A DNA stretch of 5,290 nucleotides from CAZOIA01 sp964579675. GTDB taxonomy: Bacteria; Planctomycetota; Phycisphaerae; UBA1845; PWPN01. The stretch is from positions 1 to 5,290 of the forward strand of contig CAZOIA010000298.1 of NCBI GenBank assembly GCA_964579675.1, given 5' to 3'. Position 1 is the first letter of the stretch. Each line of letters starts with the position of its first letter. Made by a program: the position numbers and the translations under genes. Below, piece after piece: positions 1 to 5,290 of the stretch. Under the pieces are notes generated by a model. The model saw only the letters and a list, made by a program, of their open reading frames with translations. It was not told the DNA's origin and made no database searches.

Positions 1-23
1 TAGCAGGAAAGCGTGAGCCCCAG

Positions 24-51
24 TTCAGATACCCCAATTAAGGGTTACACT
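24..51 (+). promoter_or_regulatory. Weak sigma70-like promoter candidate upstream of aguA
   Basis: TTCAGA (24-29) and TACACT (46-51), each matching four of six consensus bases, are separated by 16 bp. Transcription would start near 58, leaving a leader of about 11 nt before the ATG at 69, which fits the lack of a Shine-Dalgarno there. The match is weak and could be chance. The gene could also be transcribed from further upstream, outside the window. Confidence 0.25.
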
Positions 52-68
52 ACCGACGCCGACGCCTC

Positions 69-1184
69 ATGAGCATCCCGCCTGATAATCGCCCCCCACG
101 CGTGATGCCGGCGGAGTGGGAGCCTCACGACGCCACGTGGATCGCCTGGCCGCACCACGAACCCGACTGGCCGGGTAAGCTGGACGCCATTCATTGGGTC
201 TACGCGGAGATTGTTCGCGCACTTTGCGCCCGCGAGCGGGTGGAAATCCTCTGTCACGATGAATCCGTCGCATCGCAGGCCGGAAGGTACCTGGAGAAGA
301 GCAGGGTTGCTCCGCCCGGCTATCGCCTACACATCGTGCCGACCGATCGTTCCTGGCTCCGCGACTCGGGACCGACGGCGGTCAGGATCCGCGACGGTTC
401 GGTCGGGTGGGTCCACTGGCGATTCAATGGGTGGGCGAGATACGACAACCACCGCCGGGACGCTCAGGTGCCACGTGCCATGGAGCGCATCAGCGGCCTG
501 GAGCGCATCGAGGCCCGGCGGCCCGATGCGGGCGAGCATATCGTCCTAGAAGGTGGGGCGATCGACCCCGACGGCGCCGGCACGCTGCTGACCACGGAGG
601 AGTGCCTGCTGTCCGACGTGCAGGCGCGTAATGCAGGACTCGCCCGCGAGGGATACGAACGAGCGTTTGGCGAGTATCTGGGCGTCGGTAAGACAATCTG
701 GCTCGGCCAGGGATGCGCCGGGGATGATACGCACGGCCACGTGGATGACGTTGCCCGGTTCGTCGCACCGGGGACGGTCGTGCTGGCCTGCGAGCCCGAT
801 CCAACTGACGTGAATCATGGGCCGAGCGCGGACAACCTGCGGCGCCTGCGGGCCGCCACCGATGCCGGTGGCCGGCCGCTGCGCGTCGTGAAGCTGCCCA
901 TGCCCGGGCCGATCGTCTTCGAGGGCGAGCGACTGCCTGCCAGCTACGCCAACTTCTACATCGCAAACGGCATCGTACTCGTTCCGACATTCAACGACCC
1001 CAACGACCGCGTCGCGCTGAACACGCTGGCCCGGCTCTTCCCCGATCGGCAGGTGGTTGGCATCCATTCTGCGGACCTCGTGTGGGGCAACGGCACACTG
1101 CATTGCCTGACGCAGCAGCAGCCAGGCGGACTGGGAACGACCGGCAAAGGAAACGAGAAGATATGTCCAGATTGCGCCGGGTGA
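69..1184 (+). CDS. aguA: Agmatine deiminase (agmatine iminohydrolase), peptidyl-arginine deiminase family
   Basis: Predicted to convert agmatine to N-carbamoylputrescine and ammonia, a cytoplasmic step from arginine toward putrescine. The 371-aa length fits the family. The N-terminal block MPAEWEPHDATWIAWP (residues 13-28) is the family signature and lies just after the chosen ATG, so this start is well supported. Other family blocks visible are WLRDSGPT (96-103, with Asp99), FNGWARYD (119-126), LEGGAID (160-166), LLTTEECLLS (173-182), GDDTHGHVDD (218-227, with catalytic-type His224 and Asp226) and GTLHCLTQQQP (342-352, with the nucleophile Cys346). All expected catalytic residues are present, so it should be active. 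No Shine-Dalgarno is seen before the ATG. The 19-residue tail after TQQQP looks non-conserved and overlaps the next gene, which suggests translational coupling. Usual partners, N-carbamoylputrescine amidase and arginine decarboxylase, are not in the window. A bacterial protein-arginine deiminase is the main alternative, less likely given the AguA-type motifs. Confidence 0.95.
   Translation: MSIPPDNRPPRVMPAEWEPHDATWIAWPHHEPDWPGKLDAIHWVYAEIVRALCARERVEILCHDESVASQAGRYLEKSRVAPPGYRLHIVPTDRSWLRDSGPTAVRIRDGSVGWVHWRFNGWARYDNHRRDAQVPRAMERISGLERIEARRPDAGEHIVLEGGAIDPDGAGTLLTTEECLLSDVQARNAGLAREGYERAFGEYLGVGKTIWLGQGCAGDDTHGHVDDVARFVAPGTVVLACEPDPTDVNHGPSADNLRRLRAATDAGGRPLRVVKLPMPGPIVFEGERLPASYANFYIANGIVLVPTFNDPNDRVALNTLARLFPDRQVVGIHSADLVWGNGTLHCLTQQQPGGLGTTGKGNEKICPDCAG
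1146..1160 (+). promoter_or_regulatory. Purine-rich ribosome binding region for the PuuD-like gene
   Basis: A purine-rich stretch inside the end of the agmatine deiminase gene, AAAGGAAACGAGAAG, precedes the ATG at 1163. AAAGGA lies 11 nt upstream and GAGAAG 2 nt upstream. It decides the start: the frame is open back to an ATG at 1082, but the added residues would lie over conserved aguA codons and carry no C26 or membrane sequence. Confidence 0.5.
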
Positions 1185-2005
1185 CGTTGATCCTGTTGGC
1201 CCTGGTTGTCGGGTTGCCCGTCTTATTGACCGCCGCCTACCTCATCTGGCGTCCTCGGCCGCCGGCCGGTGCCCCGCGGATCGGGCTTTCGATGGCCTCG
1301 AGCTTCGTCATCCAGCGCCCGACGTACGAGGCGGCCCTGGCCCGGGCGGGTGGCAAGCCGGTGCTCCTCACGCCGATCGACGATGACGATCGCATCGAAG
1401 CGATGCTCGACGACGTGGACGCGCTGCTGCTCGCCGGGGGTGATGACATCACCCCTGAGCTCTACGGAGGCGATCCGCACAACGCCTCAGGCTGCGACCG
1501 CCGGCGGGATGAATTCGAGATCCGGCTCATTCGCCGTGCCCTCGCCGAAGACATGCCCATCCTTGGGATCTGTCGAGGGATTCAGATTCTCAACGTGGCC
1601 CACGGGGGATCCATTCGCAATCTGCGCGCCGATGAGGCACTCTCGGATCGCCACGGGATCGGAGTGGACAGCTTCACCGCCCACAAGGTCCACGTCGAAG
1701 CCGGATCACGACTCGCGCGGGTGATCGCACCCGGCCAGCGCCAGGTCAACAGTTTTCACGGGCAGGCCGTCGATCGCATCGGCGAGGACCTGCACGTCTG
1801 TGCCGTCGCGGACGACGGCGTGGTGGAGGGGATTGAGCGTCCAGACCGGGCGTTCGTCATCGGGATCCAATGGCATCCGGAGATTGCGTCCCTGGCCGAC
1901 GCCGATGCCCTGGCCCTGTTCCGGGAGCTGGTCAGGCGGGCCGACGCCTACCGCCGCTCGCGGGCTGTTGCCCGCGCCTCCGACGCCCACGAGCCCACAG
2001 AATGA
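1163..2005 (+). CDS. Membrane-anchored PuuD-like gamma-glutamyl hydrolase (class I glutamine amidotransferase fold, peptidase C26)
   Basis: Predicted to cleave a gamma-glutamyl amide bond, as PuuD does with gamma-glutamyl-GABA in putrescine breakdown. The 280-aa protein has one hydrophobic segment (about residues 7-29) followed by a full C26 domain (about 38-262). Visible motifs are LLLAGGDDITPELYG (88-102, oxyanion region), GICRGIQILNVAHGG (135-149, nucleophile Cys137), VNSFHGQAV (195-203) and GIQWHPE (234-240, His238 and Glu240), so the Cys-His-Glu triad is complete. VNS-H-QAV and GICRG-Q-LNVA are PuuD-type rather than GuaA- or CarA-type motifs. The ATG at 1163 lies inside the agmatine deiminase gene (22-nt overlap), so the two are probably one translationally coupled operon, which supports a polyamine role. 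Typical PuuD is about 250 aa and soluble, so the anchor is unusual. Arginines flank the anchor on both sides, so it is unclear whether the enzyme faces the cytoplasm or the periplasm. The last 24 codons overlap the convergent ATP-grasp gene. Exact substrate unknown. Confidence 0.9.
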   Translation: MSRLRRVTLILLALVVGLPVLLTAAYLIWRPRPPAGAPRIGLSMASSFVIQRPTYEAALARAGGKPVLLTPIDDDDRIEAMLDDVDALLLAGGDDITPELYGGDPHNASGCDRRRDEFEIRLIRRALAEDMPILGICRGIQILNVAHGGSIRNLRADEALSDRHGIGVDSFTAHKVHVEAGSRLARVIAPGQRQVNSFHGQAVDRIGEDLHVCAVADDGVVEGIERPDRAFVIGIQWHPEIASLADADALALFRELVRRADAYRRSRAVARASDAHEPTE

Positions 2006-3593
2006 TGCCCGAGAGCACGTAGAGATACACGACGTTCAGAAGGTGGTAGAAGGCAAAAGCGGACGCTCCCGTTCCCTCGTGCCCGAACCCTTTCCTTGCC
2101 GTGACGTTTTCCGCTGCATGGCGGGGCCAACCCAGGACCCAGCCCAGCGTTCGGCGGGTGGACTCGAACGAGTCGATCACCACGGACAGCACGAACAGTA
2201 CACTCGCCAGCAGGAGCGTGGACCAGTTCGGCTTCAGGCGATCGCGCAAGCGCTTGTGCGCCCGATCGCCGGGCAGGTCCTGCTCGGACACCAGCATCGC
2301 GGTGGACAGCCGGCCGTGCTTGACCATGAGCGAAAGCGGATACAGCGCCCCCAGCGCGGGCAGCAGGTCGTCACCCTGGATCACGTCATTGATCGTGCCC
2401 GCGTGCTTCTCGAACATCTCGCAGAGGTATTGCCTGACGTTCCGGGGATGGGCGACCGTCTTGAGTTGATCCAGGAATCGCCGGAGCTGCTGGCGTTTCT
2501 CGTCGGCGGCCGGGATCCGCTTGAGTTCCTCCGCGACTGCCCGGAGTTGATTCAGCTTGTTCTCATCGTTGGCGATTTCCTCGAGCGTGGCCAACAGTCC
2601 GACGATCGGGGTCTCGGTGCGCTTGGCGTAGTCGATCTCCGGCTGCTCGCTGATCGGCTCGCCAATCGCGACCTGGTAGAGCAGGTAGGGATAGTCAACG
2701 TTGGCGGCGATGGACTGCGGCAAACCGCCGAAGAACCGCGGGTTGACCTCGATGAGATAGGGCGGCCCGCCGTCGGGGATCCGAAAGTCCACCTGGGCAA
2801 TGCCGTGCCAGTTGAGCGGGGACAACAACCTGATGGCCGCCTCTTGTGCCTCGGGGTTGTCCACCGTCTCTCGCAGCGCTCCGGCGCCGGTGCCTCGTGG
2901 GAACGACCGGATGTTGCGGTAGGTCATGCCGGCCACGAACCGCCCCTGATCGAAGAGCGTGGTGACGCAGTAATCCGAGCCCGCCACGAATTCCTGAACC
3001 AGGGGGTACTCAGCCGGTGCGAGATCGAATCCGTCCACGAACTCGCGAAAAGTGGTCACCAGTTGCTCGGGGCTCTGCACCTTTCGGAGCCCAACGCCGG
3101 CAGCCGCCTTTCGCACCTTGACAAACAGGGGCATCGGCAGTTCGGGCACCCGGCGGTACAACTCGTCCACGCTGTCGAACTGCCAGGTCCGCGGGATGCG
3201 GATGCCCCGCCTCTCGGCCAGCGTCGCCAGCCGACCCTTGTCGTCGGTCAGCCGGATGTTCTCGATCGTGGTGACCGGGAGCTTGATGTGAGGCTCGAAC
3301 CGTTCCCGGTGCTCGGCCAACAGGAACGTCTCCTTGTGGACCGGCATGAGGACGTAGGGCTCGTCGCCGCCCGGGGCGAGTTCTGTAACCTTCTCGGCCA
3401 TGAAGTCAACGAAGGCCTGGGGCTGCGAGCTGTGCGAGGGATACTGAAAATGCCCCTTGCAGTACTTGGAAAAGAAGCAGGGCGCGAAGGGCGCCTCTTC
3501 GCCGCAGAATACGTCGATTCCGCGCCGGCCGAGGCTGCGTACGATCGCCAGCGAGTTCCAACCCCGACCGTAAGTCACGATCACGCGGGCCAT
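1932..3593 (-). CDS. ATP-grasp ligase-like protein with C-terminal two-helix membrane anchor
   Basis: A 553-aa protein of the ATP-grasp superfamily, resembling predicted carboxylate-amine ligases (COG3919 type), which activate a carboxylate as an acyl phosphate and join it to an amine. The N-terminal pre-ATP-grasp part opens with VIVTYGRGWNSLAIVRSLGR (4-23). The core shows DDKGRLATLAERRGI (117-131), PLFVKVRKAAAGVG (155-168, ATP-binding Lys159), VQEFVAGSDY (199-208), and the metal-binding pair Asp269 (AQVDF) and Glu282/Asn284 (LIEVNPRFFGG). A charged helical stretch (about 335-398) leads to two hydrophobic segments (about 458-476 and 513-533) and an Arg-rich tail. Basic residues before the first segment and after the second predict both ends in the cytoplasm, with the ATP site inside. 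The frame is open upstream to 3710, but the added 39 residues look non-conserved and cross the likely promoter, so ATG 3593 is preferred. No Shine-Dalgarno is visible. Its 3' end overlaps the convergent PuuD-like gene by 74 bp. Substrates cannot be read from sequence. Confidence 0.88.
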   Translation of the reverse strand: MARVIVTYGRGWNSLAIVRSLGRRGIDVFCGEEAPFAPCFFSKYCKGHFQYPSHSSQPQAFVDFMAEKVTELAPGGDEPYVLMPVHKETFLLAEHRERFEPHIKLPVTTIENIRLTDDKGRLATLAERRGIRIPRTWQFDSVDELYRRVPELPMPLFVKVRKAAAGVGLRKVQSPEQLVTTFREFVDGFDLAPAEYPLVQEFVAGSDYCVTTLFDQGRFVAGMTYRNIRSFPRGTGAGALRETVDNPEAQEAAIRLLSPLNWHGIAQVDFRIPDGGPPYLIEVNPRFFGGLPQSIAANVDYPYLLYQVAIGEPISEQPEIDYAKRTETPIVGLLATLEEIANDENKLNQLRAVAEELKRIPAADEKRQQLRRFLDQLKTVAHPRNVRQYLCEMFEKHAGTINDVIQGDDLLPALGALYPLSLMVKHGRLSTAMLVSEQDLPGDRAHKRLRDRLKPNWSTLLLASVLFVLSVVIDSFESTRRTLGWVLGWPRHAAENVTARKGFGHEGTGASAFAFYHLLNVVYLYVLSGIILWARGRRRRGQQPASGGRRRPA

Positions 3594-3601
3594 GCGGGGC
3601 A

Positions 3602-3630
3602 AGCATAGAACATCCGCGCAGCCGGTACAA
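3602..3630 (-). promoter_or_regulatory. Promoter candidate for the ATP-grasp gene, possibly leaderless
   Basis: On the minus strand, TTGTAC (3630-3625) and TATGCT (3607-3602) are spaced 17 bp apart. A start point about 6-7 nt downstream falls near 3595, almost on the ATG at 3593. That would give a leaderless or nearly leaderless mRNA and would explain the absent Shine-Dalgarno. The -35 match is only three of six bases. Confidence 0.3.
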
Positions 3631-3646
3631 GGCCGCTGTGTAGACG

Positions 3647-3674
3647 TTGTTTTGCCGCCCGATCGCGTTAGAAT
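3647..3674 (+). promoter_or_regulatory. Sigma70-like promoter candidate for the glycoside hydrolase gene
   Basis: TTGTTT (3647-3652) and TAGAAT (3669-3674) are separated by 16 bp, in the spacer between two divergent genes. Transcription would start near 3681, giving a leader of about 65 nt that includes the strong Shine-Dalgarno at 3733-3739. The -10 matches five of six consensus bases and the surrounding DNA is less GC-rich than the genes. Confidence 0.4.
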
Positions 3675-3732
3675 AGCCGCGCCCGCGGCGGCGGATGTCA
3701 TTCCTGGCAAGAGAGCGAGGCTCGTTTCCCCA

Positions 3733-3739
3733 GAGGAGA
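3733..3739 (+). promoter_or_regulatory. Strong Shine-Dalgarno for the glycoside hydrolase
   Basis: GAGGAGA sits 6 nt before ATG 3746 and 3 nt before an in-frame GTG at 3743. The spacing favours the ATG, and the signal peptide begins directly there. It rules against the further upstream in-frame ATG at 3695. It is the clearest ribosome binding site in the window. Confidence 0.75.
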
Positions 3740-3745
3740 CCCGTG

Positions 3746-4867
3746 ATGCGACGATTGCTGGCAGCAGTGGTGGGTGCAGCGGTGCTGGCGGTACCGGGGG
3801 TTGCGGCGGACAAGCCGGCAGCTAGTCTGCCTGCACGTTCGCTGACCGAAGACGACTACCGAGCGTACTTTGCCAAGCAACCGCGGCATCTGTACGGTTG
3901 CGGCATCATCTGGGCCCGGTGGTTGAACATGGATTGGCCTTACGACGGCCGATGCATGAGCATGATCAAGTCCATGGGAGGCACCAACGTCCCCATCAAC
4001 ATCCCGTGGAGCGACGTCGAGCCTGAAGAGGGCAAGTGGTACTTCGATTACGTGGATCATCAAGTGAAAGAGGCCCACAACCGGCGCCTGGCGAAGTTCG
4101 CCTATATGGGCCTGACCCCGGACTGGGCCCTGCCCCCGGACGCGCCGAAGGGCGTGCCCGGGATCGGATACCGCTTCCCGCCCCCGGACGACCGCAAGGA
4201 ACAGTTCATCACCTACTGCAAGAAGGTCGCCGGACGCTACAAGGGCAGGATCAAGCACTACCAGTTCTGGAACGAGCCGAACGGTTGCAGTTGGGTCAAC
4301 GACGGCTGCGCCAACGGGCACGTGCAGGATTTGTATACCAAGTGGCTCAAGATCTGGTACACCGCAATGAAAGAGGTGGATCCGGATTGCGTCCTCGGCG
4401 CGGGGGCGCTGGATTATCACGAAGGCGTGAAAGAAGGGTACAAGTATCTCGAAGGCATGTACCGTCACGGAGCCAAGGATCACTTCGACGCGTTCAACAT
4501 CCATCCTTACGACCGCCACGGCACGCTGCACCACCGGGCGATCGAGGACACCCGCCGCGTGATGGTCGAACACGGTGATGGACGCAAGGGGATCTGGATC
4601 AGTGAATGGGGCTGGAGCATGAACGACGAAGACGAGAAGGCCAGACGCGTCACGAAGACGCTCCAGGAATTGAACGACCCGAAGTACTACTACGTCACAA
4701 TGGCGAATTACCTGTCGCTCTCCGACCCCGCGGGCGAGCGGGGCTACGGATTGTGTGAGCGTGACCTCAAGCCCCGCAAGTCCTATTTCGCGTTCAAGCG
4801 CTTCGCGCAGGCGCAGCAACGCCGCGTCAAGGAGTCCGCCTCGCGGGAACGTGCGACGTCGAAATGA
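3746..4867 (+). CDS. Secreted glycoside hydrolase, clan GH-A (GH39/GH5-like TIM barrel)
   Basis: A 373-aa protein predicted to cleave a polysaccharide or oligosaccharide with retention of configuration. It begins with a signal peptide (MRRLLAAVVGAAVLAVPGVAA, residues 1-21, likely cut before DKP), so it acts outside the cytoplasm. The rest is a single (beta/alpha)8-type domain. Landmarks are VPINIPWSDVEPEEGKWYF (82-100, the early GH-A strand pattern W-D-EP--G-Y-F), TPDWALPPDAP (124-134), HYQFWNEPNG (171-180, with Glu177 as acid/base), FNIHPYD (250-256) and IWISEWGWS (283-291, with Glu287 as nucleophile). The spacing and the NEP, HPY and SEWGW motifs resemble GH39 or PslG-like enzymes, but the family and substrate cannot be fixed by eye. 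Cys181 and Cys188, just after the acid/base Glu, may form a disulfide near the active site. No carbohydrate-binding or anchoring domain is seen, and the C-terminus is a short basic tail. The convergent neighbour is a sulfatase, which hints at a sulfated glycan target. Confidence 0.88.
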   Translation: MRRLLAAVVGAAVLAVPGVAADKPAASLPARSLTEDDYRAYFAKQPRHLYGCGIIWARWLNMDWPYDGRCMSMIKSMGGTNVPINIPWSDVEPEEGKWYFDYVDHQVKEAHNRRLAKFAYMGLTPDWALPPDAPKGVPGIGYRFPPPDDRKEQFITYCKKVAGRYKGRIKHYQFWNEPNGCSWVNDGCANGHVQDLYTKWLKIWYTAMKEVDPDCVLGAGALDYHEGVKEGYKYLEGMYRHGAKDHFDAFNIHPYDRHGTLHHRAIEDTRRVMVEHGDGRKGIWISEWGWSMNDEDEKARRVTKTLQELNDPKYYYVTMANYLSLSDPAGERGYGLCERDLKPRKSYFAFKRFAQAQQRRVKESASRERATSK

Positions 4868-4931
4868 CGCGATCCCCTGGGGGCGCGGTCGATCGGCCGT
4901 TCGATACGATTCTGGACACGAACGCATCGCC

Positions 4932-4971
4932 CGTTTAGCCGCGACCCGGACCATCGTTTAGCCGCGACCCG
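4932..4971 (+). repeat. Tandem 17-bp direct repeat, REP-like
   Basis: CGTTTAGCCGCGACCCG occurs at 4932-4948 and again, identically, at 4955-4971, with a 23-bp period, in the gap between two convergent genes. The second copy continues into a hairpin; the first does not and looks truncated. The arrangement of a short GTTTAG head followed by an imperfect palindrome resembles REP elements. I recall similar GTTTAGCCGCGACC strings in planctomycete intergenic regions, but that is memory, not a search. Confidence 0.7.
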
Positions 4972-4981
4972 AAGGGGAGCG
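4963..4981 (+). repeat. Imperfect hairpin with tandem G-A mismatches in the second repeat copy
   Basis: CGCGACCCGAAGGGGAGCG folds symmetrically: three outer pairs (CGC/GCG), two consecutive G-A mismatches (GA opposite GA), three inner pairs (CCC/GGG) and a GAA triloop. The symmetry around the mismatch suggests a selected structure rather than chance, as in REP hairpins recognised by IS200-like (RAYT) proteins. Confidence 0.5.
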
Positions 4982-4995
4982 TGCTCCGCAGCGAG

Positions 4996-5015
4996 CCGGC
5001 CCGTCCTCGGGCCGG
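4996..5015. terminator. Perfect GC-rich hairpin between convergent genes, possible bidirectional terminator
   Basis: CCGGCCCG and CGGGCCGG form a perfect 8-bp stem around a TCCT loop, with a possible extra G-T pair at the base. It lies 128 bp past the glycoside hydrolase stop and 72 bp past the sulfatase stop on the other strand, as expected for a shared terminator. No T-tract follows on either strand, so intrinsic termination is uncertain. It may instead be part of the neighbouring repeat element or protect mRNA 3' ends. Confidence 0.45.
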
Positions 5016-5087
5016 TATTCCGATCGACCTGGACCAAGACTCGCGCCCGGGTTCGGTGCGACGCGGCAAGCGGCTCACCGGCAGGGG

Positions 5088-5290
5088 TCAGCGTTTCTCC
5101 CCCGGCGGCAGGGCTGCACGCCACCCCCCCTGGAGCATCCTGCTTAATCTGGATTCCAGCTCCTTGTGCTCGGGGCGGCCGGCTAGGTTGACGTTCTCCT
5201 GCGGGTCGTCGTTGTGATCGTACAGCTCGATGCCTACCGGCTCGGCGCCCGGGGCGGACCATTCGGTGTAGCGGTACCGATTCGTTCTCA
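5088..5290 (-). CDS. Sulfatase, C-terminal end only (iduronate-2-sulfatase type)
   Basis: Only the last 66 codons plus TGA (5090-5088) lie in the window; the gene runs off the right edge and its start and catalytic FGly motif are outside. The visible frame reads RTNRYRYTEWSAPG, then VGIELYDHNDDPQENVNLAG, then RPEHKELESRLSRMLQGGWR. The pattern 'RT-RYRYTEW... ELYDH--DP-EN-NLA' is the typical C-terminal subdomain of bacterial iduronate-2-sulfatase-like enzymes, which remove sulfate esters from glycans and are usually exported. The final GGWRAALPPGEKR and stop fit a natural C-terminus, so the gene is cut by the window, not broken. It converges on the glycoside hydrolase across a 220-bp gap, which suggests related roles in using a sulfated polysaccharide. 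Family assignment is good; the substrate is unknown. Confidence 0.85.
   Translation of the reverse strand, partial: RTNRYRYTEWSAPGAEPVGIELYDHNDDPQENVNLAGRPEHKELESRLSRMLQGGWRAALPPGEKR

Noticed and set aside
1..68. Possible end of an upstream gene (TAG at 1-3)
   Set aside because: A stop triplet at the very edge cannot be assigned to a gene, and no coding pattern is visible in these bases beyond the weak promoter candidate.
1082..1162. Upstream start for the PuuD-like gene at ATG 1082
   Set aside because: It would add 27 polar residues before the membrane segment, lies over conserved aguA codons including the catalytic Cys, and lacks a ribosome binding site. ATG 1163 fits better.
1800..3608. 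602-codon open frame on the plus strand opposite the ATP-grasp gene
   Set aside because: It shows no recognisable motif and is rich in Arg, Gln, Gly and Pro, as expected from antisense of a GC-rich gene. The minus strand carries clear ATP-grasp motifs and metal ligands, so this frame is a shadow.
3698..4954. 418-codon open frame on the minus strand opposite the glycoside hydrolase
   Set aside because: The plus strand has a signal peptide, a strong Shine-Dalgarno and GH-A catalytic motifs. The minus frame shows no family pattern and results from low stop frequency in GC-rich DNA.
4932..4971. CRISPR array from the two 17-bp repeats
   Set aside because: Only two copies occur, with a 6-bp spacer and no cas genes. 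Repeat and spacer are far too short.
4783..5262. 159-codon minus-strand open frame over the sulfatase end
   Set aside because: It is out of frame with the sulfatase C-terminus, which has clear family sequence, and it crosses the repeat region and the end of the glycoside hydrolase. No motif supports it.

Overview
The window looks like a chromosomal segment of a GC-rich, Gram-negative-type environmental bacterium, most likely a planctomycete or a relative in the PVC group. This is inference. It rests on high GC at wobble positions, an iduronate-2-sulfatase-type gene end beside a secreted GH-A glycoside hydrolase, weak or absent Shine-Dalgarno sequences at several starts, and a REP-like intergenic repeat. 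There are five protein genes (four complete, one partial) and no sign of rRNA, tRNA, CRISPR, insertion sequence or phage genes.

Layout. (1) 69-1184 (+): a complete agmatine deiminase with all expected active-site motifs. (2) 1163-2005 (+): a PuuD-like class I amidotransferase-fold gamma-glutamyl hydrolase (peptidase C26) that starts inside the deiminase gene (22-nt overlap) and has an added N-terminal membrane segment. (3) 1932-3593 (-): an ATP-grasp ligase-like protein with a C-terminal membrane hairpin, convergent with and overlapping gene 2 by 74 bp. (4) 3746-4867 (+): a secreted clan GH-A glycoside hydrolase, divergent from gene 3 across a 152-bp spacer that holds promoter candidates in both directions. 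(5) 5088 to the right edge (-): the last 66 codons of a sulfatase gene, convergent with gene 4. The 220-bp gap between genes 4 and 5 holds a tandem REP-like repeat and a perfect GC-rich hairpin.

How they may fit together. Genes 1 and 2 form a translationally coupled pair consistent with agmatine/putrescine metabolism: deimination of agmatine, then hydrolysis of a gamma-glutamylated amine or GABA conjugate. Gene 3 could be the matching ATP-dependent ligase, which would put an amide-forming and an amide-cleaving enzyme side by side, both membrane-bound. That link is a hypothesis: the genes are convergent, not co-transcribed. Genes 4 and 5 suggest breakdown of a (sulfated) polysaccharide outside the cytoplasm. 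The most unusual points are the two membrane-tethered enzymes with a 74-bp antisense 3' overlap, and the REP-like hairpin with tandem G-A mismatches. No clearly new defence or mobile system is visible.
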